From the IMG/VR virus record IMGVR_UViG_3300034418_003573, positions 1 to 37,240 of that record: a DNA stretch of 37,240 nt; one strand, 5' to 3'. A program made the translations under genes and the position numbers. The notes under the pieces were generated by a model. That model saw only the letters and a list, made by a program, of their open reading frames with translations, was not told where the DNA came from and ran no database searches. Positions 7,051-12,361 of this stretch are shown piece after piece (position 1 is the stretch's first letter; each line of letters starts with the position of its first letter). This DNA comes from a virus.

Positions 7051-7436
7051 TTCAGCGTAATTGTTCCCTGGACCTTCGAGTCCTGGTCAGCTGCCTTGTT
7101 CCGAATACCGAGTGGCTGCAGCTGCCTAACGTACTTATCTTTCTGTTCAACCTCCAGGCGTCGCCTTCCGACTTCAGCCTGGGCAAGCTTTGGATCGTCC
7201 GGTAGCGGAGCTTCGATGATCTCAATGATCTCGTCGCGCAGCATCTCTGCCTGGATCGCCCTGGCTTTCCGATACTCATCGTGAGCTTCATCATCTTCCT
7301 GGATATGTCGCAGCACTGTGCGCCAGGAAGGAAGCGTTTCGTCCTGGCCACAGATCTTCATCAAGCTGCGCCCTTCTGCCAGCTGTTCGCAAATCGTCTT
7401 GAACTGCTGCTTTGTAACTCTTGGTCTCCTGGGCAT
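7035..7436 (-). CDS. terS: Terminase small subunit
   Basis: The product is about 133 residues. The N-terminal part (PRRPRVTKQQFKTICEQLA...SWRTVLRHIQ) reads as a basic helix-turn-helix of the kind that recognises the packaging site, within about residues 8-47. A long helix with charged residues (DEAHDEYRKARAIQAEMLRD) follows and probably drives ring assembly, then a C-terminal beta/basic tail ends in GEE. TerS binds phage DNA and regulates TerL. I chose the ATG at 7436 because GGGAG lies 8 bases upstream; an upstream GTG or ATG would add 13 residues. It is the first gene of the leftward late unit, divergent from the early genes. Confidence 0.8.
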   Translation of the reverse strand: MPRRPRVTKQQFKTICEQLAEGRSLMKICGQDETLPSWRTVLRHIQEDDEAHDEYRKARAIQAEMLRDEIIEIIEAPLPDDPKLAQAEVGRRRLEVEQKDKYVRQLQPLGIRNKAADQDSKVQGTITLKWGEE

Positions 7437-7495
7437 TGCATCTTCTCCCAAACGCCTTGCTGCGTACTGTACCAAACTTTTTTTGACATAAGGTA

Positions 7496-7524
7496 TTGAC
7501 CAATTTGGTCACATATGAGATAAG
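7496..7524 (+). promoter_or_regulatory. Early promoter 1 with embedded palindromic operator
   Basis: TTGACC (7496-7501), a 17-base spacer and GATAAG (7519-7524) form a sigma-70-like promoter. The -35 lies inside the palindrome TGACCAATTTGGTCA (7497-7511). The same arrangement recurs at 9167-9195, down to the ATATGAGATAAGA stretch. It reads into the gene at 7556, which has GGAGG 6 bases before its ATG. The region from 7437 to 7555 is also the only space for a promoter of the leftward terS unit, but I see no convincing one. Confidence 0.75.
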
Positions 7525-7555
7525 ACAAATGTGTTTGTAATTTTGGAGGTTTGAG

Positions 7556-7804
7556 ATGGTGTTCGGGTTTGAAAGTTTTCAGGTTCGGATCGACAGCGAG
7601 AGCGCTGCTCGTGACGCCATTGTTGCCTTGGGCTTCGGTGATGTGGATTGCGGTTGCGATGAGATGGAACGGTTGATCCGCATGATCGAAGGCTTGGATG
7701 ACTTGGCCGCTCGGGAAGAGTTGATGACTGAGTGGGCCTACGAATTGAGCGCCTACGAAATTTACTGCGGCTGCTGCCGCTTTGCTGCTCGGTATGGAGG
7801 GTAA
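7556..7804 (+). CDS. Hypothetical early protein, Cys-rich
   Basis: The 82-residue acidic protein is not recognised. The N-terminal half resembles a small alpha/beta unit (FESFQVRIDSESAARDAIVALGF). Two cysteine clusters, DCGCDE (31-36) and YCGCCRF (70-76), could bind metal. A helical stretch with EELMTEWAYELSAYE lies between them. It is the first gene after early promoter 1, with an excellent ribosome site (GGAGGTTTGAG-ATG), so it is probably among the first proteins made. Early phage proteins of this size often modify host functions, but nothing specific can be read here. Confidence 0.7.
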   Translation: MVFGFESFQVRIDSESAARDAIVALGFGDVDCGCDEMERLIRMIEGLDDLAAREELMTEWAYELSAYEIYCGCCRFAARYGG

Positions 7805-7805
7805 C

Positions 7806-7997
7806 GTGAAAGAGTTTGAGAAGTTGATCGAGTTAGCCAGGCATTACAACCGCCACGGCAAATGGCGCGCTGCTCGCAAGATCTGCGAAGCGCTCCACCG
7901 CAATGCTCCCGAAGAAATGCGTGATCGGGTTGCGATGTTTGCTCGGGAAATGCCATTCAAGATTCGAATGGATGACAAAACTTTGGATATGTTCTGA
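7806..7997 (+). CDS. Hypothetical early protein, helical repeat-like
   Basis: The 63-residue protein starts at a GTG (7806) behind GGAGGGTAAC, one base after the previous stop; an ATG at 7794 would overlap it. Residues 1-40 form two amphipathic helices with the spacing A-R-x-Y-N-R-H-G-K-W-R-A-A-R-K, reminiscent of a single tetratricopeptide-like hairpin. The C-terminus is short and charged (DDKTLDMF). No enzyme motif is visible. It belongs to early operon 1. Confidence 0.65.
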   Translation: MKEFEKLIELARHYNRHGKWRAARKICEALHRNAPEEMRDRVAMFAREMPFKIRMDDKTLDMF

Positions 7998-8008
7998 GGA
8001 GGACACTG

Positions 8009-8206
8009 ATGACTGTTGCTGAAGTAACCGAAAAGCTGGCGATTATCGAGGCTGCTGCTGCAGCCAGGCGCGCCGAGTTCAAGATCAAGTTCATGCTGCT
8101 GATGCTGAACACTGGCCGAGAGAAAGAAGCAGCTGCTGCTTGCACTGATGCGCTCAAAGCCCTGGAAGAAATCATCAAACTGGAGGGTAACCATGCCAAA
8201 GCGTAA
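8009..8206 (+). CDS. Hypothetical early protein, Ala-rich helical hairpin
   Basis: The 65 residues are almost entirely helical, with Ala/Glu/Lys-rich sequence (KLAIIEAAAAARRAEFKIK, then KEAAAACTDALKALEEIIK). This looks like two antiparallel helices or a coiled coil. It is preceded by GAGGAGGACACTG. It overlaps the next gene by 14 bases. It may partner with a neighbour in early operon 1, although no function can be assigned. Confidence 0.65.
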   Translation: MTVAEVTEKLAIIEAAAAARRAEFKIKFMLLMLNTGREKEAAAACTDALKALEEIIKLEGNHAKA

Positions 8207-8384
8207 AGCACCTGTTCCCAAGTTCGTCATCACTGAGGCGAGCCTGGCTCCCACCGAGCGCACCATTGGTGCTGCAACAACCAGGCGTATGGCTGAGAAG
8301 ATCGCAGCGAAGTATGACTTCGACTGCAACATCTACGAGCGAGGCGTCGACAAATTCAACCTGATTCCGATGGAGGAAGTATGA
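8193..8384 (+). CDS. Hypothetical early protein, basic N-terminus
   Basis: The 63-residue product has a basic, Pro/Lys-rich start (PKRKAPVPKF) and then a compact alpha/beta part (AATTRRMAEKIAAKYDFDCNIYERGVDKFNLIPME). The start at 8193 was chosen over upstream codons because GGAGGGTAACC lies directly before it. The form resembles small phage proteins that mimic or bind nucleic acid, but I do not recognise a family. Its stop overlaps the next ATG as ATGA. Confidence 0.65.
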   Translation: MPKRKAPVPKFVITEASLAPTERTIGAATTRRMAEKIAAKYDFDCNIYERGVDKFNLIPMEEV

Positions 8385-8761
8385 CTGACCTAGAACGTAA
8401 CATCCTGGGGATGCTGATCTGTGACAACGACGGCATCTATGACCCGCTGATTGATCGAGTGCGTACTGTGGTGATCGAAGCTGCAGCTGATCGCCATCCC
8501 CTGGAAAACTTCCCACGCATGGCTGCAAGCTACCGAGTCAGCCATGCCCTGGAGAAAGCAATGCTTGCCTGGTGCGAGGAAGCCAAGGATCGCTATGGCT
8601 ACGAGAAGCTGCCCTGGTTAGCTGTCGTTCACGAGATCCTTTACAAGGCTTGCTACCACAAGCTGGTCAACTGGAATGAGCTAGCGGATGCGCTGCTTAA
8701 GCACTTCAAAGACGACATCGAATACTACGAGCGCAATGTCAAAGAGGAGAACTGGGCATGA
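8381..8761 (+). CDS. Hypothetical early protein, 126 residues
   Basis: The protein is acidic and helical, with three recognisable helices: LERNILGMLICDNDGIYDPLI (4-24), SHALEKAMLAWCEEAKDRYG (54-73) and NELADALLKHFKDDIEYYER (99-118). It has no catalytic motif or membrane segment. It is coupled on both sides by 4-base ATGA overlaps, so it is expressed in step with its neighbours. The family is unknown to me. Confidence 0.7.
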   Translation: MTDLERNILGMLICDNDGIYDPLIDRVRTVVIEAAADRHPLENFPRMAASYRVSHALEKAMLAWCEEAKDRYGYEKLPWLAVVHEILYKACYHKLVNWNELADALLKHFKDDIEYYERNVKEENWA

Positions 8762-8931
8762 CAACATCATACGAAATTCGAGTTGCTGGTTGCTCTCTGG
8801 GCTATGTCGATAGCCTGGAGGAAGCAAACGAGTGCAAGGAAAAGCTGGAGTGTATCGTGATCGGCACTGTCGAGATCGTAGAAGCTGATCCTGGCATGTT
8901 TTTCCCGGAGGAGGAGTCGAAGGATGCCTGA
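8758..8931 (+). CDS. Hypothetical small early protein, 57 residues
   Basis: This short frame is supported by ATGA overlap with the previous gene and an 8-base overlap with the next one, leaving no gap in the operon. The product starts with a beta-alpha-beta pattern (SYEIRVAGCSLGYVDSLEEA, then CIVIGTVEIVEAD) and ends with an acidic tail (FFPEEESKDA). An acidic surface could mimic DNA, but that is only a thought. There is no family match. Confidence 0.6.
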   Translation: MTTSYEIRVAGCSLGYVDSLEEANECKEKLECIVIGTVEIVEADPGMFFPEEESKDA

Positions 8932-9163
8932 TCTGATTGACTTCGCCAAAGAGCTGCGCGCCAAGCGCGTAGCTGCCGCACTACCTGCCCTGGATCGGTC
9001 CATCAAAAAGCTGGACCTGGTAGCAGCTGATTTATTTCCCTGGAACGAAGAGAACAATGGCAGCGCTGAGTTCCTGGACGAGCATCTCTCACACCTGGTG
9101 CGCACTGTCGATGATTGTCGAGTCGCAGCCAGGATCGCTCGCAATGCATTAAAACCAAAATAG
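8924..9163 (+). CDS. Hypothetical early protein, last gene of early operon 1
   Basis: The 79-residue product has a helical start (LIDFAKELRAKRVAAALPALD), a middle with FPWNEENNGS, and a second helix (LVRTVDDCRVAARIARNALK). It starts inside the preceding gene behind GGAGGAGTCGAAGG. Its stop codon lies only 3 bases before the -35 box of early promoter 2, so the second promoter is placed with no spare space. The function is unknown. Confidence 0.65.
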   Translation: MPDLIDFAKELRAKRVAAALPALDRSIKKLDLVAADLFPWNEENNGSAEFLDEHLSHLVRTVDDCRVAARIARNALKPK

Positions 9164-9166
9164 CTA

Positions 9167-9195
9167 TTGACCAACCTGGTCAAATATGAGATAAG
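9167..9195 (+). promoter_or_regulatory. Early promoter 2 with embedded palindromic operator
   Basis: TTGACC (9167-9172), a 17-base spacer and GATAAG (9190-9195) repeat the architecture of early promoter 1. The palindrome here is 7-3-7: TTGACCA and TGGTCAA around ACC (9167-9183). Both promoters continue with ATATGAGATAAGA. Identical spacing and operator imply co-regulation of the two early operons by one dimeric DNA-binding protein. Confidence 0.75.
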
Positions 9196-9218
9196 AAAAC
9201 CTGGTTATAGGAGAAAAC

Positions 9219-9740
9219 ATGATGAAAAAAGCGATGAGTCCGGCAGCGATGGTTGCCAAAGAGTTGAAAGCCCGGTTCAAAAAAGAGCTTGGCTTGAAGG
9301 TGACCTGGAGTCGCAGCGAATACTACGCTGGTGGCTGCAGCGTCAAGATTGACATTGAGAATCCGCGCCCTGCTGAGTACGCAGCAGCAAAGGCAATGGC
9401 TGCCAACTACGAGTGCGGCAACTTCAACGGCATGGAAGACATCTACGAGATCAAGCCAGGCTACGATTTCAACAAGCCGCACTGTGACTATGTGTTCGTG
9501 ACTCCACGGTACAGCGATGACGTCATGGCTGCTGCCAAAGAATACGCTGCCAAGTATGGCGTGTTGGATGCGAGCTTCCGCGAGCCATGCGCCTGGAAAG
9601 CGTTGACTTTGGATCGGTTCTGGGAGTTCTACGACTACGGATACAAGAGCGTGTTAGAAGCAAAGATGGCTGGCGATGATGCTGCTGCGGACAAGATGTT
9701 CGACAAAGCCAAAGCTGGCGAAGTGATTCGATTGGTTTAA
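9219..9740 (+). CDS. LPD29-like domain protein
   Basis: The 173-residue product has a segment with KVTWSRSEYYAGGCSVKIDI (28-47) and, after a short gap, NGMEDIYE (about 69-76). This resembles the small domain called large polyvalent protein associated domain 29, in which a phage/mobile-element protein has a K-x-S-x-R-Y-x-G-G-S-I-x-V pattern and a later F-D-G-M-x-D-x-Y. The assignment is from memory, not searched. The C-terminal half is helical (DDVMAAAKEYAAKYG and the terminal KMFDKAKAGEVIRLV) and unrecognised. These domains are found as stand-alone early phage proteins and in large ejected proteins; their function is uncharacterised. The start follows AGGAGAAAAC and is the first gene after early promoter 2. 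Confidence 0.6.
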   Translation: MMKKAMSPAAMVAKELKARFKKELGLKVTWSRSEYYAGGCSVKIDIENPRPAEYAAAKAMAANYECGNFNGMEDIYEIKPGYDFNKPHCDYVFVTPRYSDDVMAAAKEYAAKYGVLDASFREPCAWKALTLDRFWEFYDYGYKSVLEAKMAGDDAAADKMFDKAKAGEVIRLV

Positions 9741-9755
9741 CTGGAGGGAAAAGTA

Positions 9756-10040
9756 ATGGATATCAAAAAACGAGCAAAGATTATCGCTGCCCTGGTCGAG
9801 GCCGGGTACGAAAAAGCAGTGATGACGGACTGGGGCCGAGAGGGCGACCTGGCGTTGAACTGCGAGGTCTGGTGTGGAGACGAGGTTGGAACTGCTGGTG
9901 ACTATTACGGCTGGGAAGACCCTTGGATGAAAGACATCTTGGACGACTTCGGAGTCAAACTCGACATCGTAAAAATCCTGGATAAGTTCAAAGCCTACAC
10001 TGAGTGGCACAACCCCGCTGTGTTCATGGTGGTTGCATGA
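9756..10040 (+). CDS. Hypothetical early protein, acidic, Trp-rich
   Basis: The 94-residue protein begins with a basic helix (DIKKRAKIIAALVEAGYEKAV) and continues as a strongly acidic part with several tryptophans (TDWGREGDLA, CEVWCGDEVG, GWEDPWMKDILDD). Acidic and aromatic composition is common in protein or nucleic-acid mimics, but I cannot place it. It is preceded by CTGGAGGGAAAAGTA. Its stop overlaps the ATG of the HD-domain gene as ATGA. Confidence 0.65.
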   Translation: MDIKKRAKIIAALVEAGYEKAVMTDWGREGDLALNCEVWCGDEVGTAGDYYGWEDPWMKDILDDFGVKLDIVKILDKFKAYTEWHNPAVFMVVA

Positions 10041-10516
10041 TGTTAGGTAAACGAGACATTGCCTTGGCCATTGCAGCCAAGGCCCACGAGGGCGCGGTCG
10101 ATAAAGCTGGCGCGCCTTACATCTTCCATCCAATGCGAGTCGCTGAAGCTGCGAGTAAAAACGCAGCGCCAGGCACCTGGGACAATCGATACATCGTCGG
10201 TGTGCTGCACGATGTCCTGGAAGACAGCGACATCACAGAGACTGAGATCGCTGAAGCCCTGGGTATCGGCCTGGACAGCGACATCATGAACGCGCTGCGA
10301 GCGATCACCAAAGAACCAGGCGAGCCGTACCATGAGTTTATCGAGCGCTGCGGACGCAATGAGTTGGCACGAGTCGTCAAGATGCACGACCTCGAAGACA
10401 ACATGGACCTGGACCGGATACCGAACCCAGGCAAGGCAGACTACAAGCGCGCAGAAAAATACGGAGTCGCGCTGCTTTACTTACGAAACATAGTTGGAAC
10501 AGGAGTACCATTCTGA
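10037..10516 (+). CDS. HD-domain (p)ppGpp hydrolase-like protein (SpoT/MESH1 type)
   Basis: The 159-residue protein matches the hydrolase half of RelA/SpoT enzymes and the stand-alone MESH1 class. It has A-x-x-A-H-E-G at 12-19, then G-x-P-Y-I-x-H-P with H31. The HD box is V-L-H-D-V-L-E-D (H58, D59, E62, D63). The third metal/substrate motif D-x-x-x-N (D118, N122) lies in KMHDLEDN. All metal-binding positions seem kept. The known reaction removes the 3'-pyrophosphate from ppGpp/pppGpp using Mn2+. Some relatives instead remove phosphate from other nucleotides. A phage copy could damp the stringent response or cancel a nucleotide alarm signal. It overlaps both neighbours by 3-4 bases. Confidence 0.8.
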   Translation: MMLGKRDIALAIAAKAHEGAVDKAGAPYIFHPMRVAEAASKNAAPGTWDNRYIVGVLHDVLEDSDITETEIAEALGIGLDSDIMNALRAITKEPGEPYHEFIERCGRNELARVVKMHDLEDNMDLDRIPNPGKADYKRAEKYGVALLYLRNIVGTGVPF

Positions 10517-10746
10517 TGAGTCAAGTCAAAGATATCGCCAGGTACCTGGCAGAACACAAGATCATCACAGCCCTGGAAGCACTCGAAGAGTTTGGCTGCT
10601 TCCGACTGGCTGCTCGAATCTATGATATCCGATCAAAGGGTATCGACATCATGGCAGCTGACCTCAAGCTGCCGAACGGTAAACATGTGACTCGCTACAT
10701 GTGGGTCAACACTGAGCGCAATGCTGCGCTACTGGAGAAACTGTAA
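10516..10746 (+). CDS. Helix-turn-helix protein, HTH_39-like
   Basis: The 76 residues fit a short winged-helix domain. Y-L-A-E-H-K-I-I-T-A-L-E-A-L-E-E-F-G-C-F-R-L-A-A-R-I-x-D-I-R (about 10-39) is the signature I recall for HTH_39, where an S/T-x-x-E-A helix leads into the GC-x-RL recognition helix. It probably binds DNA. Its gene sits between the HD hydrolase and the 2H phosphoesterase with TGATG and TAATG overlaps, so it may be a local regulator. It could alternatively be a host-directed regulator. Confidence 0.75.
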   Translation: MSQVKDIARYLAEHKIITALEALEEFGCFRLAARIYDIRSKGIDIMAADLKLPNGKHVTRYMWVNTERNAALLEKL

Positions 10747-11156
10747 TGTATTCATCAATCGTCCTGAGCCTTGAGTCCAGGACTGAGCTTCTTTGCAGAT
10801 ACTTCGACATCATCAAACATGACCTCAAGACGTTCGCACCCTGGAACTGTCTTGCTCATCACATGACCATCCGGTTTGGCAGCCCTGAGCTGCCAGACTG
10901 GGCATATCCAGATGAAGGCAGCGAACAAGCTCTCCTGGCTACACACTGGGGTATCAGCGACATGGCTATTGCAGTCAAGGTCAGCGGCTACCGATCAGAG
11001 AATGAGATCGCGCACATCACTGTCGCGGTCAACACCAAAGCTGGCGGCAAGCCCTGGATGTCGAACGAGATTAACCACTGGATTCCAATGCCAGAACCAA
11101 TCGAACTGGTAGGAACAGTCACTGGCTGGGAAAAAGTTATCCACAGACATGCTTAG
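10746..11156 (+). CDS. 2H phosphoesterase-like protein (two HxT motifs)
   Basis: The 136-residue protein has two histidine motifs: H39-M-T41 in AHHMTIRFG and H90-I-T92 in AHITVAVN, each starting a hydrophobic strand. This is the hallmark of the 2H phosphoesterase superfamily (LigT, CPDase and phage Acb1-like folds), whose members open cyclic phosphates or cut 2'-5'/3'-5' bonds in RNA or cyclic nucleotides. Spacing of 51 residues between the motifs fits a minimal single domain. After the second motif, GGKPWMSNEINHW resembles the loop seen in fungal tRNA ligase-type CPDases. The substrate is unknown; degrading CBASS or other cyclic signals, or RNA-end healing, are all possible. It is the last gene of early operon 2. 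Confidence 0.72.
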   Translation: MYSSIVLSLESRTELLCRYFDIIKHDLKTFAPWNCLAHHMTIRFGSPELPDWAYPDEGSEQALLATHWGISDMAIAVKVSGYRSENEIAHITVAVNTKAGGKPWMSNEINHWIPMPEPIELVGTVTGWEKVIHRHA

Positions 11157-11219
11157 CTAAGCCTATGCTAAGTATATAGAAATGCTAAGAGTGCTAAGCA
11201 TAGTGCTTAGCATTGCTCC
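11137..11219. other. Candidate replication origin: DnaA box plus GCTAAG cluster
   Basis: A perfect consensus DnaA box TTATCCACA (11137-11145) lies in the end of the 2H gene. Six GCTAAG/CTTAGC hexamers follow at 11152, 11156, 11167, 11184, 11193 and 11206. An AT-rich stretch (AAGTATATAGAAA) lies among them. Two arms, TGCTAAGCA (11192-11200) and TGCTTAGCA (11204-11212), make a 9-bp perfect inverted repeat with a 3-base spacer. The site sits between convergent genes. Iterons, a DnaA box and an AT-rich stretch are classical origin parts. The role is inference, though clustering of the hexamer is far beyond chance by eye. Confidence 0.5.
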
Positions 11220-11245
11220 CGCCTTCCTTGAAGCGGAGCGTAATC

Positions 11246-11650
11246 CTAATTCCAATGTGGGTCAAGCGTTTCTCGCACGATTGAACACCACAAATCAAAA
11301 CTGATCTGCGCAGCCGAATTGAAATCGAACGAGTCATACGCATCTTTGCCCGGTCCATCCCAATCGACAAAGACCATGATCGGCTGCCGATCCTCTTTTA
11401 CAATCAAGCAAGGCCGAGCGCCAGCTCGAATTGCCTGGTCCACTGTCTGCTCCCAGAACCTGGTCAAGTCTCCATGTTTGACCTGGGCATACCGTTTACA
11501 TTCAACAGCCCATCCAGGCACTCCCAGGAGGTCATGGCCGCCTTCCCTGGTCTGGTCCAGGTTGCGCTTGCAATCAAAACCCAGGCAATCCTTAATCAGA
11601 TTGACCACTTCACGTTCAAAGGCTGCGCCCTTGTTCCTGCTATTAGCCAT
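11246..11650 (-). CDS. PD-(D/E)XK nuclease, Holliday-junction-resolvase-like
   Basis: From the ATG at 11650 the 134-residue product has the resolvase core: KGAAFERE (7-14, with the helix-1 Glu at 12), G-G-H-D-L-L (D40) and W-A-V-E-C-K-R (E50, K52). These form the E...D...E-x-K metal site of Hjc/RecU-like PD-(D/E)XK nucleases, followed by a helix that faces the substrate. Such phage enzymes cut branched DNA during recombination or before packaging. The longer frame to 11854 is an artefact, since it runs antisense across the HTH gene. The start lies inside the last codons of the HTH gene (8-base overlap), so both are made from one leftward message. Confidence 0.75.
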   Translation of the reverse strand: MANSRNKGAAFEREVVNLIKDCLGFDCKRNLDQTREGGHDLLGVPGWAVECKRYAQVKHGDLTRFWEQTVDQAIRAGARPCLIVKEDRQPIMVFVDWDGPGKDAYDSFDFNSAAQISFDLWCSIVRETLDPHWN

Positions 11651-11861
11651 ACTCTCGCTCCAGGTAAAAGTCGTTTGGCTGCACCTCTCCCTGGGAGATC
11701 TCAAAGATGCGCAGCATGTAGGTTGGACCGGGGATTCTGAAGTCCGGGTGGTCCATCGGTTGGCACCATCTGCGAACCACACTTGCATGCGATGCGCCGA
11801 CCAGGGTGGCGAGACCCCGGTATGAATGGCCCTTATTCTTCCGCCAGGTATCAAGTTTCAT
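11643..11861 (-). CDS. Cro/CI-like helix-turn-helix regulator
   Basis: The 72-residue protein contains SYRGLATLVGASHASVVRRW (about 13-32), a good helix-turn-helix with the small residue before the turn and hydrophobic positions as in Cro/CI-type DNA-binding domains. The second half (DFRIPGPTYMLRIFEIS) resembles the strand or helix that completes small Cro-like repressors. It is a natural candidate for the protein that binds the TGACCA palindromes, although this is not shown. The ATG at 11861 has no ribosome site. A -10-like box ends 8 bases upstream of it, suggesting a leaderless mRNA as known for lambda cI from PRM. A GTG three codons upstream is the alternative. Confidence 0.72.
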   Translation of the reverse strand: MKLDTWRKNKGHSYRGLATLVGASHASVVRRWCQPMDHPDFRIPGPTYMLRIFEISQGEVQPNDFYLEREYG

Positions 11862-11868
11862 GCGGTCC

Positions 11869-11896
11869 ACAGTACACCAGGCGCAACTTTGGTCAA
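11869..11896 (-). promoter_or_regulatory. Leftward promoter of the HTH/nuclease operon
   Basis: On the minus strand TTGACC (11896-11891), a 16-base spacer and TACTGT (11874-11869) precede the ATG at 11861 by 7 bases. The -35 box overlaps the half-site TGGTCA (plus strand 11890-11895), so autoregulation is likely. The -10 box is weak, matching 3-4 of 6 consensus positions. Confidence 0.5.
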
Positions 11897-11922
11897 GGTT
11901 TGCAGCTGCTCGAAATAGAGTG

Positions 11923-11950
11923 TTGCTTTTCTGGTCACATGTAATAGAAT
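11923..11950 (+). promoter_or_regulatory. Rightward promoter of the recombination operon
   Basis: TTGCTT (11923-11928), a 16-base spacer and TAGAAT (11945-11950) form a good sigma-70 promoter. An operator half-site TGGTCA (11932-11937) lies exactly 7 bases upstream of the -10, as in the two early promoters. Together with the leftward promoter it makes a divergent lambda-like switch region of about 120 bases. Confidence 0.6.
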
Positions 11951-11987
11951 CGGAAATCCCATAACTGAAAATGAGGAATATTTATGA

Positions 11988-12236
11988 ATGAAAGATCAAT
12001 GGAAACAGCAAATGTACGCAATGGAGGCGGCGATAGAGCAGCACCAGGGGACTACGGAAACCCTGGCTTCTTTGAAAAGTGCCTTCTTGTTTTACGGAGG
12101 TCAGTCCGCAGTGTTTTCGTATTACCTAAACAAGGCGCTGGACAATCGGAGGGATATTCGATTGATCTACGAAAGGACTCCGGGGTGGTACACGGAAGTG
12201 TGGGTACAGGTAGACGCAATGCGCAGAGAGACCTGA
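11988..12236 (+). CDS. Hypothetical protein, first gene of the recombination operon
   Basis: The 82-residue product looks protein-like. A helical N-terminus has QWKQQMYAMEAAIEQHQ, then LASLKSAFLFYGG, then QSAVFSYYLNKALDNRR, and the end is a strand (GWYTEVWVQVDAMRR). No family is recognised. A different frame starting at ATG 11984 overlaps it completely and runs to 12361. Its sequence is Gly/Arg-rich and less credible before the HTH part, so I take 11988 as the coding frame. The ribosome site GAGG is 11 bases upstream of 11988 and 7 bases upstream of 11984, which favours 11984 slightly and leaves some doubt. Confidence 0.55.
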   Translation: MKDQWKQQMYAMEAAIEQHQGTTETLASLKSAFLFYGGQSAVFSYYLNKALDNRRDIRLIYERTPGWYTEVWVQVDAMRRET

Positions 12237-12361
12237 ACATTTACTTCGATTACCTGGATGGCTTAGCGCCAAAGTACCTGGCTAAAAAGCATGGCATCAC
12301 CAGGGGTCGCATCTACCAGATCTTGAAAGAGATCGATAAAGGCGGGGATCGTATTATATGA
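12200..12361 (+). CDS. Sigma-region-4-like HTH miniprotein
   Basis: From a GTG at 12200 the frame encodes about 53 residues, mostly a helix-turn-helix: DYLDGLAPKYLAKKHGITRG then RIYQILKEIDK. The pattern L-A-K-K-x-G-I-T-R-G-R-I-Y-Q-I matches region 4.2 of sigma-70 factors, which contacts the -35 box. The start is uncertain because no strong ribosome site is seen, and the frame could extend to 11984. Its TGA overlaps the nuclease ATG at 12358 as ATGA. A paralogous HTH follows the nuclease at 13287. Confidence 0.55.
   Translation: MGTGRRNAQRDLNIYFDYLDGLAPKYLAKKHGITRGRIYQILKEIDKGGDRII

Noticed and set aside
7437-7495. Leftward late promoter before terS
   Set aside because: Several weak boxes (such as TACAGT on the minus strand) can be picked, but none has a good -35 at proper spacing, so no promoter is called.
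7483-7505. TTGACA at 7483 as a second -35 box
   Set aside because: No acceptable -10 lies 15-19 bases downstream; the sequence there is the operator TGGTCA.
11192-11212. Perfect 9-bp inverted repeat as a bidirectional terminator
   Set aside because: The convergent position is suitable, but neither side has a T-run (TTGCTCCCG on one side, CTCTTAGCA on the other). The arms are copies of the GCTAAG element, which fits a protein-binding or cruciform site better.
11651-11854. N-terminal extension of the leftward nuclease frame
   Set aside because: It overlaps the HTH gene in another frame, and its Arg/Ser/Pro/Cys-rich sequence looks like a shadow. The resolvase-like domain begins right at the ATG at 11650.
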